A stretch of DNA of 25,202 nucleotides from JBBTQE01 sp038065775 (GTDB lineage: Bacteria > Patescibacteriota > Patescibacteriia > Magasanikbacterales > GWA2-37-8): NCBI GenBank assembly GCA_038065775.1, contig JBBTQE010000043.1:1-25202 (forward strand), in the 5' to 3' direction. The notes beneath the pieces were generated by a model. The model was not told the origin of the DNA. It was given only the letters and a program-made list of their open reading frames with translations, and ran no database searches. The position numbers and the translations under genes are program-made. The stretch's first letter is position 1, and each line of letters begins with the position of its first letter. Positions 6,952 to 15,531 of this stretch are shown here, piece after piece.

Positions 6952-8231
6952 ATTTAAGTTATCCAGAGCATCATTTTATTAAGAATGGGCACATAAACGC
7001 ATGCCAGGTTTGTAATTCCCGCATGCTTCATACGATTCTTGATTTGGGTCATCAGCCGTTATGCGATTCGTTGTTAACGGAATCCATGTTGAACGAACCG
7101 GAAAAGTCCTTTCCATTACGTATGGTATGGTGTGAAAACTGTACAAATGTTCAAATAGATTATTGCGTTGACGGAAAAGAAGTATTTTATCCCGATTATC
7201 CATATAAGAGCGGAGTAACAAAAGAACTCGTTGAGTATCAGGTAAATATTAGCCATTCACTGATCAAAAGGTACGGCTTGAAGCCTGGTGATTTAGTGGT
7301 GGATGTCGGTTCTAACGACGGCACATTACTAAGCGGTTTTAAGAATACAGAAATTCGAACTCTCGGAGTAGAGCCCACGAATATCGCAAAAATTGCCAAC
7401 GCGAACGGAATTGAAACGGTGCAATCTTTTTTCGACATCAAGACTTCGGAAGAAATAAAAAAGAAGTACGGATCGGCTTCGGTAATTGTCACGACCAACA
7501 CCTTTGCGCACATGCAGACCATCGGAGAGTTTATTATGGGAGCATATAATTTACTTAAGGACGACGGAGTATTCGTTTCCGAAACGCATTATCTTTTAGA
7601 TGTAATACGGGGCGGACAATTTGATACTGTCTATCACGAGCACTTAAGGACCTATACGCTTAAAGCCCTCATTGCTTTATTTGATCAATATGATTTCACG
7701 GTAACAGATGTGGAAAGAGGCGACAGGTATGGAGGCAATCTTCGCGTTCATGTTACAAAAGGAAAAAACCGGGATGTTAGTCCTGAAGTTGCCAAATTAT
7801 TAAAAGTTGAGGAAGAATTTGGGCTAGGCAAGCTCAAAACTTTTGAGAAATTTGCCAAGCGAGTTAAAACTGCCCGCCTTGAATTTATGGATTTCTTAGT
7901 GTCTACGAACAGAGCGGGGAAAAAAATAGTCGGCAACTCATGCCCAGGCAGAAGCTCGACACTTCTGAATTATTATGGGGTAGATTTGGAATTATTGCCA
8001 TATTTAGCCGAGCAACCAGCATCACTTAAATTAGGCATGTATTTACCCGGAAAGCACATCCCGGTAGTGGTTAATCAACGTCTTATAGATGAACAGCCGG
8101 ACTATGTTGTTTTGCTCGCTTGGCATTATGCCGCTCCCATTATGGCCCAGTTAAAAGCGAGAGGATTGAAATCAGATTTTGTGATTCCATTACCAGATTT
8201 TAAAATAGTTAAAAATTCGGAAGAAGCCTAG
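6948..8231 (+). CDS. nucleotide-sugar C-methyltransferase (TylC3/NovU family)
   Basis: A 427-residue protein with the three-part layout of sugar C-methyltransferases. The N-terminal zinc domain has CxxC pairs at Cys19/Cys22 and Cys62/Cys65. The SAM domain has VVDVGSNDGTLL at 117-128. The active-site motif SETHYLLD with YHEH at 229-232 corresponds to the conserved Tyr/His-Glu-His of TcaB9/TylC3. A C-terminal domain contains NSCPGRSSTLLNYYG. These enzymes methylate C3 (some other carbons) of keto-deoxysugar nucleotides, making branched sugars. E1 two genes upstream supplies a 4-keto-3,6-dideoxy substrate type, though a dTDP-sugar substrate is equally typical. An oxidoreductase that could reduce the remaining keto group follows immediately. 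Confidence 0.88.
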   Translation: MNLSYPEHHFIKNGHINACQVCNSRMLHTILDLGHQPLCDSLLTESMLNEPEKSFPLRMVWCENCTNVQIDYCVDGKEVFYPDYPYKSGVTKELVEYQVNISHSLIKRYGLKPGDLVVDVGSNDGTLLSGFKNTEIRTLGVEPTNIAKIANANGIETVQSFFDIKTSEEIKKKYGSASVIVTTNTFAHMQTIGEFIMGAYNLLKDDGVFVSETHYLLDVIRGGQFDTVYHEHLRTYTLKALIALFDQYDFTVTDVERGDRYGGNLRVHVTKGKNRDVSPEVAKLLKVEEEFGLGKLKTFEKFAKRVKTARLEFMDFLVSTNRAGKKIVGNSCPGRSSTLLNYYGVDLELLPYLAEQPASLKLGMYLPGKHIPVVVNQRLIDEQPDYVVLLAWHYAAPIMAQLKARGLKSDFVIPLPDFKIVKNSEEA

Positions 8232-8234
8232 CAT

Positions 8235-9242
8235 ATGGTAAGAGTAGGTATAATAGGATCAGGGTTTGGCCTTTATGGCCTGTTGCCGGCATTTAATTCG
8301 ATTAAAAATTGTCGGGTCGTTTGTGTCTGCGGAAAAAAGTCGGAACGGTTGGTCAGATATTGTGAAAGCATAAATTTAAAAAATATATATTTGGATTGGA
8401 GAAAGATGTTGGAGAATGAAAAACTGGATGCCCTTGTTTTGGCTGTCGTTCCGAACGCCCAGTATCAAATTGCAAAAGTGGCCATTAAAAAAAATTTAAA
8501 TATTTTTGCGGAAAAACCGCTGGCCGCAAATTATCAACAAGCCAAAGAGCTTTTAAACCTAGCTCAAAAGCATAAAATTGTCCATGCCGTTGATTTTATA
8601 TTTCCGGAAATAGAAGAGTGGCAAGAAGTAAAACGACTTATCGACAAAGAGGCATACGGAAAGCTAAAGCATATTTCCGTAAGATGGAATTTTTTAAGTC
8701 ATGATATAAAAAATAAAATTTCATCATGGAAAACGGACGTTAAAGAAGGAGGCGGAGCCCTGTCTTTTTATTTTTCGCATGTCTTATATTATATAGAACG
8801 CTTTGCCGGAGAAATTCTGGGTGTAAGCAGTTTGTTTTCTTATTCCAAAGAAAGTTTGAATAAAGGAGAAGTTGATGTTGACGCGCTTATAAAGTTTAAA
8901 AATGGCGTTATTGGCAATGCTCATATTAATTGTAACGACAGGGGATTACACAAACATCAGTTAATATTTATTTGCGAGCACGCTACGATTATTTTGGAAA
9001 ATGAAAAAGACACAACTCAAAATTTTAAAATCAAGATCTACAAAGAGAAGATTGATAAAGCGTTATTTGTTAAAAAAAATAATGTGGTGAGAAAGAATGA
9101 AGATGAGCGCGTAAGAGTTGTGAGAAAAATCGCAGCCAGGTTTATCGATGGTTGTTCGAACAAAACTCAAATTAGACCATCTTTTGTGGATGGATTGAGA
9201 GTTCAGGAACTTATAGATTTGGTAAGAAATAATAAAATATGA
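8235..9242 (+). CDS. Gfo/Idh/MocA-family oxidoreductase
   Basis: A 335-residue protein. The Rossmann motif VGIIGSGFG (4-12) is at the N-terminus and the family Glu-Lys-Pro (93-95, in FAEKPLAANYQQAKELL) supplies the catalytic Lys. The C-terminal half has KEGGGALSFYFSH, the usual conserved Gly-rich/His segment near the substrate pocket. Such enzymes reduce or oxidise sugars and nucleotide-sugar keto groups with NAD(P)H. The gene lies three bases after the C-methyltransferase and overlaps the following transferase by four. It may therefore reduce the keto group of the methylated sugar before transfer; this is inference from position. Confidence 0.82.
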   Translation: MVRVGIIGSGFGLYGLLPAFNSIKNCRVVCVCGKKSERLVRYCESINLKNIYLDWRKMLENEKLDALVLAVVPNAQYQIAKVAIKKNLNIFAEKPLAANYQQAKELLNLAQKHKIVHAVDFIFPEIEEWQEVKRLIDKEAYGKLKHISVRWNFLSHDIKNKISSWKTDVKEGGGALSFYFSHVLYYIERFAGEILGVSSLFSYSKESLNKGEVDVDALIKFKNGVIGNAHINCNDRGLHKHQLIFICEHATIILENEKDTTQNFKIKIYKEKIDKALFVKKNNVVRKNEDERVRVVRKIAARFIDGCSNKTQIRPSFVDGLRVQELIDLVRNNKI

Positions 9243-10150
9243 GCAATCCTGTAATTAGCATTTGTATCCCTACCTTTAATCGAGCTAAATGTCTTAAACA
9301 GTGTTTGGAAAGCATTGTGGAACAGTTTAAAGATCCTCAAATTCGGGAAAGCGTGGAAGTGGTAATTTCTGACAATGCCAGCATTGATGATACCGAGAGT
9401 ATGATTAAGGAATTTCAAAAAGAATTTTCAAATATTTTTTATTATAGAAATTTGGAAAATATTAGAGTTGACAGAAACATTTTAAACGCGGTGGATAAAG
9501 CCAGCGGAGAATGGGTTTGGTTTTTGGGTGATGATGATGCGTTATTTCCGGGCGCCATAGATTATATAATGCAAGAACTTAAGTTAGGAAGGTTTAAGTA
9601 CTGTCTTGTTAATTGTTTTGGTTATGATAATAATCTACAAAATCCGGCCGTGCGCGATCCAAATTTTATGATTGAATCTAATCAGTATTTTGGAACTTTG
9701 CGAGAGTGTGTGACGAAAATGGATAGAAAGAATTTGGTTGGTTATTTTTGCGGACTCTCAATCCAAGTTTTTAAAAGAGATTTGTGGCAGGCTTGGCCCA
9801 ATAAACAAGAATATATAGGTTCAAATGGCATTCATATGCATATTTTGCTTTCAGCCATGAAAGAGCAAAACTTTGCGATAATTTCCAAACCATTGGTTAA
9901 ATTACGAGCTGCCAACATTCGCTGGGACACCTTCCCTGGGTTGGAGACCCTAATGAAGCGCGCTCGGGCGACAACAAAAGGACTGCTTTGGATACTTGAA
10001 ACCTATAGAATACCCTATTCTAAACTGGCCATGAAGATCGAGCAGAACAGGATTCTATTTGTGAGTTGGGCGACCATGGTTTTAAAAAAATATTTATTTA
10101 AAAATCAGCGCTCACGCGATTTAATTAAAAAATTGCTTGGAAAACTTTAA
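9239..10150 (+). CDS. GT2 glycosyltransferase, abequosyltransferase (RfbV)-like
   Basis: A 303-residue GT-A fold enzyme. ISICIPTFNRAKCLKQCLESI opens the protein, SDNASIDDTE (44-53) binds the nucleotide, NIRVDRNILNAV follows and the metal-binding GDDDALFPG has Asp98-Asp100. The arrangement CIPTFNR...SDNASxDxT...DRN...GDDDA resembles Salmonella abequosyltransferase RfbV. Because E1 of the 3,6-dideoxyhexose pathway is in the same operon, transfer of a CDP-dideoxyhexose is a reasonable specific guess, though GT2 specificity cannot be read from motifs. No transmembrane segment is evident. Confidence 0.82.
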   Translation: MSNPVISICIPTFNRAKCLKQCLESIVEQFKDPQIRESVEVVISDNASIDDTESMIKEFQKEFSNIFYYRNLENIRVDRNILNAVDKASGEWVWFLGDDDALFPGAIDYIMQELKLGRFKYCLVNCFGYDNNLQNPAVRDPNFMIESNQYFGTLRECVTKMDRKNLVGYFCGLSIQVFKRDLWQAWPNKQEYIGSNGIHMHILLSAMKEQNFAIISKPLVKLRAANIRWDTFPGLETLMKRARATTKGLLWILETYRIPYSKLAMKIEQNRILFVSWATMVLKKYLFKNQRSRDLIKKLLGKL

Positions 10151-10153
10151 AGT

Positions 10154-10999
10154 ATGCATAATATTTCGTTTGTAATAATTACCAAAAATGAGGAGAAAAG
10201 AATAGGTTATGTAGTACGCAATCTTGTCAAGTATGGAGAAGTATTAGTTTTTGATGATTATAGCACTGATAAAACACAGGAGATCGTTGAGAGTTTGGGC
10301 GGTATATTTATCACCAGACCCACCACAATTAAGCAGCCGGACACAATCGAGATGTATACGTTTGCCAGACAGTATATTAAAAATGATTGGATTTTTTGGG
10401 GATGTTCAGATCATCAATTGCCAGTTGAATTGCTTGAAAAGATGCGTGAAATTTCGCTGCAAAATAAATATAAGTATGTACAGGTTCCCATATTTACATA
10501 TTTGTTCGGCGATACAAAAAATCCCGCTCATAAGGGGTATAATGCTAGATTCTTTAAAAAAGATTGCGTGGATTTTGTAAATAATTATTTTCATGGGCTA
10601 GGTAAGTTCACCGGCTCGCCAGACGAAATATTGTTTTTGCCGATGAATGAGAAATATGCCATCCACCATTATAGTTTGTACGATTTACATAAATTTGTAT
10701 CCAAACATCTAGCTTATGCGGAAATTGAGGCGCAGGAGAAATTTGAGAGAAATAAAAAGTTCAGCATTTTTTTAATGCTGGGTGCGATGTTAAGATATTT
10801 TGTTCTTTTTTATAAATATTCATTTAGAAACGGAGTGATAGGCCTAAACGCCGCCTTGTTATACGTCTTCTTCCGTCTTATGGTTTACGCGAAACTTTAT
10901 GAGTTAGAGAACGGAATAAATCTGGATTCCATTGAAGCCGAGTTTGCGAAATCCAAAGAAGAAATTATTAAAAAAATTGAAAATACAAATAAATTATGA
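10154..10999 (+). CDS. GT2 glycosyltransferase, WaaE/LgtF-like, variant DxD
   Basis: A 281-residue protein starting ISFVIITKNEEKRIGYVVRNL, with VFDDYSTDKTQEIVESLGG at 32-50, as in the WaaE/KdtX and LgtF branch of GT2. In that branch a DADE-like metal motif follows Trp; here the corresponding stretch is WGCSDHQLP (82-90), so Ser-Asp-His stands where Asp-x-Asp would be. KGYNARFF and HHYSLYDLHKFVSKHLAYAE are typical downstream elements. The C-terminal part has hydrophobic helices (about 202-245) suggesting membrane association. It starts three bases after the preceding gene and overlaps the next by four. Donor and acceptor are unknown. Confidence 0.78.
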   Translation: MHNISFVIITKNEEKRIGYVVRNLVKYGEVLVFDDYSTDKTQEIVESLGGIFITRPTTIKQPDTIEMYTFARQYIKNDWIFWGCSDHQLPVELLEKMREISLQNKYKYVQVPIFTYLFGDTKNPAHKGYNARFFKKDCVDFVNNYFHGLGKFTGSPDEILFLPMNEKYAIHHYSLYDLHKFVSKHLAYAEIEAQEKFERNKKFSIFLMLGAMLRYFVLFYKYSFRNGVIGLNAALLYVFFRLMVYAKLYELENGINLDSIEAEFAKSKEEIIKKIENTNKL

Positions 11000-11619
11000 G
11001 ATTGAATTATTATTTAGGCAGAGTATTGGTGAGAATTTTTGGCTTGGAGAATAGATTTTCTTATTCTCAATTAAATGAAGATTGTATTATTGATTGGTTA
11101 ACCGGCTATAAAAAGAAAGGAACGTATATAGATATCGGGGCTTACCATCCGGATAAAATAAGTAATACAAGATTATTTTATGAAAGAGGATGGAGAGGAG
11201 TAAACGTAGAGCCTAGTTTAATAGGTTATAAATTATTTTGTGAAAAGAGGCCGGATGATATTAATTTAAACTGCGCTATCGGCGAAGGAACGGTCGATTA
11301 TTTCGGCGACGAAAATGAATCATCAGGTGCCACATGCGTAAAAGAATTGGCTGAGTCCAGAGGCATAACGCAATGCAGAAAAATAAAATTAAAACCTCTT
11401 AAAGAAGTTTTTGAAGAAAATAATCTAGGAATAGTTGATTTTATATCTATAGACGTAGAAACTTTTGAAGAAACGGTTCTTAAAAGCAATGATTGGACTA
11501 AATATAAGGCTAAGGTAATATGTTTGGAGGGTTCAGGGTATGGTTATTTGAAGCAGTTTGGATACCGTCGAGTTTTTTGGGATGGAAACAATTCTTATTA
11601 CAGATTGAAAAATATATAG
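10996..11619 (+). CDS. FkbM-family SAM methyltransferase
   Basis: A 207-residue protein. FSYSQLNEDCIIDWL is followed by GTYIDIGAYHPDKISNTRLFYERGWRGVNVEPS, which is the FkbM methyltransferase motif I with the binding acidic residue in VEPS. ISIDVETFEETVL matches the family IDVEGxE segment, with Thr in place of the usual Gly. FkbM-type enzymes in polysaccharide clusters O-methylate sugars. It overlaps the preceding GT2 gene by four bases. A second FkbM homologue lies at 16483 but differs in length and sequence. Confidence 0.85.
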   Translation: MRLNYYLGRVLVRIFGLENRFSYSQLNEDCIIDWLTGYKKKGTYIDIGAYHPDKISNTRLFYERGWRGVNVEPSLIGYKLFCEKRPDDINLNCAIGEGTVDYFGDENESSGATCVKELAESRGITQCRKIKLKPLKEVFEENNLGIVDFISIDVETFEETVLKSNDWTKYKAKVICLEGSGYGYLKQFGYRRVFWDGNNSYYRLKNI

Positions 11620-11634
11620 GGACATATTTTTGTT

Positions 11635-12687
11635 ATGAAAAAAATACGCGTCAAAATATGCGGTTATGGCGAAAGGTATGAGAATCCTCGCAGTAATTAC
11701 TTTTATAAAACACTCGAAAAATTTTACGAAGTTGAATTGTCGGAAAATCCGGATTATGTATTTTATATTGATTCATCATTTGAGCATTTAAAATATAGAG
11801 ATTGCGTCAAAATTTTTTATACCGGTGAAAATATTTCTCCAAATTTTAACTTATGCGACTATGCAGTCGGCTGTGATTATGTGGAATTTGGCGACAGGTT
11901 TTATCGCCTGCCGGTTTATCTTGTTGCCGTGTTTTATCAGCCCAAGGAACTGGAACAGGCCGGTACGATTGATCTAAAAAAGTCCAAAATTTTTACCAAA
12001 GACGATCTGCGTAAAAAATTAGAATTTTGCAGTTTTGTATACTCAAATTATCGTTCCGATAAAAGTCGTAAAATAATTTTTGATAAATTTAGTACTTATA
12101 AAAAGGTTAACTCTGGAGGCGGTTATCTGAATAATGTAGGTGGCAGAATAGACAACAAATTGGAATTTGAAGCTAAACATAAATTTTCCATAGCATTTGA
12201 AAATTCTTCGCGCAGCGGTTACACGACCGAAAAAATAGTTTGTTCTTTAGTTGCCGATACCATACCTATATATTGGGGCAATCCTGATATCGGCAGAGAG
12301 TTTAATATAAAAAGATTTATTAATTGCCATGATTATAAATCATTTGACGATGTAGTTGAGCGAATAAAAGAGATTGACCAGAATGACGATCTTTATCTAA
12401 GCATTATCAATGAACCGGTGCTGGCTGAAGGTTATGATTTTCAGAAGGTCAGAGACGGATTCGGTGTTTTTTTGAGGCATATTATTGAACAACCAATAAA
12501 CACGGCAAGACGTCGTACAATAAATTCGGCGCGAGCAATTGATTTAGAAAAACGCGAACGTATGATAGCGTGGTACGTATGGTGGAAGAATTTAATATGG
12601 AGGATGCTTGCAAGAGCATATCGACCCTTTAAAAAATTGCGCTTCTTGGAAAAAATAAAATGTGCGTACTATCTGAATCAAAAATAA
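11635..12687 (+). CDS. GT10 family (alpha-1,3-fucosyltransferase-like) glycosyltransferase
   Basis: A 350-residue protein. FYTGENISPNFNLCDYAVG (61-79) is the GT10 donor-domain entry, then FCSFVYSN (131-138), YKKVNSGGGYLNN (155-167) and the GT10 signature FSIAFENSSRSGYTTEKI (184-201) followed by PIYWGNPDI (211-219) and RFIN. The conserved Glu and Lys residues that bind GDP and the sugar are in this segment. GT10 enzymes normally use GDP-L-fucose. The basic tail (about 300-350, with WWKNLIWRMLARAYRPFKK) looks like an amphipathic membrane anchor, as in bacterial FucTs. No GDP-fucose synthesis genes are in the window, but a GDP-mannose 3,5-epimerase homologue is (17803), so GDP-L-galactose could be the donor. 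Confidence 0.88.
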   Translation: MKKIRVKICGYGERYENPRSNYFYKTLEKFYEVELSENPDYVFYIDSSFEHLKYRDCVKIFYTGENISPNFNLCDYAVGCDYVEFGDRFYRLPVYLVAVFYQPKELEQAGTIDLKKSKIFTKDDLRKKLEFCSFVYSNYRSDKSRKIIFDKFSTYKKVNSGGGYLNNVGGRIDNKLEFEAKHKFSIAFENSSRSGYTTEKIVCSLVADTIPIYWGNPDIGREFNIKRFINCHDYKSFDDVVERIKEIDQNDDLYLSIINEPVLAEGYDFQKVRDGFGVFLRHIIEQPINTARRRTINSARAIDLEKRERMIAWYVWWKNLIWRMLARAYRPFKKLRFLEKIKCAYYLNQK

Positions 12688-12699
12688 TTGCGCTTTAAT

Positions 12700-15501
12700 A
12701 TGAAAATAATTATGTTATTGACCAACAAAGTGAGAGATTATGTTCGAGAGTTGTTTGGTTTTTTCAAAAATAATTTGTTAATGATTTTTTTATCAACATT
12801 TTTTGTTTTCCTGGTTCTTTTGCTAGGCAATATAATATCCACTATTACCAGCCGTGACATTTTAGATCATTTATCGGTGAAAGTAGAAGGATTAGACTCT
12901 AGAAATTTATCTTCTATTCGAGTTTTGGCAACGCTATCGAGGGCGGGAAACACTATGAATTTAACGAGAGTAAAAGAGGGAAATCAAAACGAATGGAATA
13001 ATCCGAGTCAGACGTTCGTTAAAAAAATACTTGTCGGTTTTAACAGTGAAAGTTTTAGCCAGCTTTCACAAATTGAAATTACACTGGGAGAAAAGAGATT
13101 CACTTATACTAAGAAGCAATTTTTATCCGAGTGGAAGGTGTTAAATGCTAACGCTAATCTATATGTTGGCGATACAAATGATTGGTTTATGCAAGATTTA
13201 AACGGTAAGCCCGGCTATTTTGTGTATGAAGCGCCAAACGAAGTAAAAGTTAATCCCTGGAATACCAGAATTCCCTTGATTTCAGGTCTTTTGTCCAGCA
13301 TTAATTTTAGGGGTAGTGAGTATTTGATAAAAGAGCCATTAATTTCCAGCATGAAAACTTTACTGCTGTTACTTGCGGTATTGATGATAGGTTTTTTTAT
13401 TATTTCTCATTCGAAGCAAGAAAATAACGGTTTTAACGGCAACGAGGACGCGGAGTTGCGAAAAAGAGAATTTATCATTTTTGTCTTGAGTGTTGCGGCC
13501 GTTTCAGTTTCGTTATTTTTTTTGGACCTTTTGATAAAGTTTTTTTATAGACCAGATACGTCCGAAGTGCTACGGGAGGCATCCAAGGTGTATTTGGATA
13601 AATTAATGCCAGCTATTATTCCCAAGCCGGTAGAAAGGGCGCAATTTATAGCCGTCGTACTGTCGAGCCCATTTTTGTTGCTTATTTATTATAAATTATT
13701 TAATAAATATATTTTTAAAATTACAACGGAAAAAATCCTTCGCTGGTATTTTTTAGCGAGCATCGCCTTGTCATTATTGCTCTTTGCTATTGCTTATATC
13801 GGATTAGCAGTCAGCAATTTCGTATATATTGAAAGAATGTATTATTTTAAAGGGCTCGGTAAATATTTATATAGTTTAATATTATTTCCGATTGGCATTT
13901 GGCTCATTATGGCTTTGAAAAACAAAACTGATGGTAAAATAATCAAAAATTTCACATACATATTCTCCGGTATTTTGATTGTTGCTGTTTTTTTTATTCA
14001 CATCATCAATGCAAAAAATCTGGAGCTAATCGGAACAAATATTGTAGGCCACGCCAATCCCATTTTTTATTCATTTGCTCAAGTGGCAGCGGGAAAAGTT
14101 ATGCTGGTTAATTTATCGGGGCAATATGGTTTTTACCCTATTTTTTTAAACCCAATTTTTAAATTAATCGGCTTAAATATTTTGTCAGTTACCTCGTTAA
14201 TGGGCCTGTTAATAGCTTTAAATTATTTATTTATATTTCTTTTTCTTAACCGAATGGTAAAGAATAAAGTAATTTTACTGTTAGGGTTCAGCACAGTGGT
14301 GCTTTATTTTTTGTACAGCACAGGAAGTTCATATATTTCCTATCCATATTTTCAATATTATCCAATCAGGACTTTTTTTCCGGCTTTGCTTTTATTGCTT
14401 TCTTCTGTTTATTTTAAAAATAAAAATAAAATCCTATATTATTTGTTGTTCATCATTAGCTCTGTGGCTATTTTGTGGAATTTTGACTCTGGGATTATGG
14501 TTTTTGCGTCTTGGATGTTAGCTGTGATTTATCTGGAAGGAACCAATTTAAACAAAAAAATAATGATCAAAAATATTTTTCTGCATGTTGTTACAGGCGC
14601 GGCGTCAGTGGGTCTTGTTGTCGCGAGCTATTTCGCTTACGCATTTTTGCGAAGCGGATATATGCCGGACTGGTCTTTATTTTCGCAACATCAAGGTTTG
14701 TTTTATAACGGACTAATGAGTATAGCAATGCCTTTTCCTCATGTTTGGATATTGGTTGTCTTTTTGCTTCTGTCAGGTCTTTTGTTGTCTGTTAAAAAGT
14801 GGTTGGTCAAGGATTGCGACAATAAGACCGCGTCAATCTTCATCTTGAGTATTTTAGGAACCGGTTTGTTTAGTTACTATGAAAGCAGATCGCATGACGC
14901 AACTTTTTTCGCTCCATTATATATATATATAATCTTGCTGGTAATTTTCACGGATGTTATTTTTAATCGCATTACGTCCAATCGAAAATTATATGGAGAA
15001 ACAGTGTTATTCTTACTGTTGCTTTTCTTTATTTTGTCATCGCCTTTCAGTATTATTAGTAATGGCAAATATTATTCCAAATGGTTTTTTACAGGATTCA
15101 ATTCTCTAATAAATACTAGTAATGCAGAAACAACGGTTTCAAGGAACGTTGATTTTATAAAAAAGCACACGAAAGAAAGGGAGAATGTAGTCATTCTTGC
15201 CGGGTATCACGACGGAGCGTACTATTTGGAATCTCACACTCGTTCAGTATTAAACATGCCTTCTTTTTCCGAGCTAATATCTAAACGCGAAGTCAATGAT
15301 GCTATTGATTTTTTAAGATGCAATGGAAGTTATAAAGTATTTGTGCATCCCTTTAGCGAATTTTATGCGCAATCAGGCAACGATCTTGTTGACGTCAGGA
15401 TAAACCAAACAATAAAAAAATATTATACGGTTATTAGTACAAGTAGTGAGGACATGGCTTTTTTGTTAAACCACACAAAAAATTTAAAAGATTGTAAATA
15501 G
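12700..15501 (+). CDS. large polytopic membrane protein, possible GT-C enzyme
   Basis: A 933-residue protein not recognised as a named family. Order: an N-terminal helix (about 25-48), an extracytoplasmic beta-rich domain (about 55-215), and two membrane helices around a charged cytoplasmic loop (NNGFNGNEDAELRKRE). Then come roughly a dozen further helices and a C-terminal extracytoplasmic domain (about 795-933). Within the helical core a loop NLSGQYGFYPIFLNPIFKLIGL is followed by YYPIRTFFPALLLL; this looks like GT-C transferases that carry a QYG-type loop, but no clear catalytic DxD is evident. The C-terminal domain (VVILAGYHDGAYYLESHTRSVLNMPSF) resembles the trailing soluble part of such enzymes. 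The ATG at 12700 was chosen over a TTG at 12688. A sugar transferase or polymerase/ligase acting on the lipid-linked glycan is plausible from context. Confidence 0.6.
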   Translation: MKIIMLLTNKVRDYVRELFGFFKNNLLMIFLSTFFVFLVLLLGNIISTITSRDILDHLSVKVEGLDSRNLSSIRVLATLSRAGNTMNLTRVKEGNQNEWNNPSQTFVKKILVGFNSESFSQLSQIEITLGEKRFTYTKKQFLSEWKVLNANANLYVGDTNDWFMQDLNGKPGYFVYEAPNEVKVNPWNTRIPLISGLLSSINFRGSEYLIKEPLISSMKTLLLLLAVLMIGFFIISHSKQENNGFNGNEDAELRKREFIIFVLSVAAVSVSLFFLDLLIKFFYRPDTSEVLREASKVYLDKLMPAIIPKPVERAQFIAVVLSSPFLLLIYYKLFNKYIFKITTEKILRWYFLASIALSLLLFAIAYIGLAVSNFVYIERMYYFKGLGKYLYSLILFPIGIWLIMALKNKTDGKIIKNFTYIFSGILIVAVFFIHIINAKNLELIGTNIVGHANPIFYSFAQVAAGKVMLVNLSGQYGFYPIFLNPIFKLIGLNILSVTSLMGLLIALNYLFIFLFLNRMVKNKVILLLGFSTVVLYFLYSTGSSYISYPYFQYYPIRTFFPALLLLLSSVYFKNKNKILYYLLFIISSVAILWNFDSGIMVFASWMLAVIYLEGTNLNKKIMIKNIFLHVVTGAASVGLVVASYFAYAFLRSGYMPDWSLFSQHQGLFYNGLMSIAMPFPHVWILVVFLLLSGLLLSVKKWLVKDCDNKTASIFILSILGTGLFSYYESRSHDATFFAPLYIYIILLVIFTDVIFNRITSNRKLYGETVLFLLLLFFILSSPFSIISNGKYYSKWFFTGFNSLINTSNAETTVSRNVDFIKKHTKERENVVILAGYHDGAYYLESHTRSVLNMPSFSELISKREVNDAIDFLRCNGSYKVFVHPFSEFYAQSGNDLVDVRINQTIKKYYTVISTSSEDMAFLLNHTKNLKDCK

Positions 15502-15531
15502 TTAAAATAAAAGTCTTGCTAGGAAAACCTT

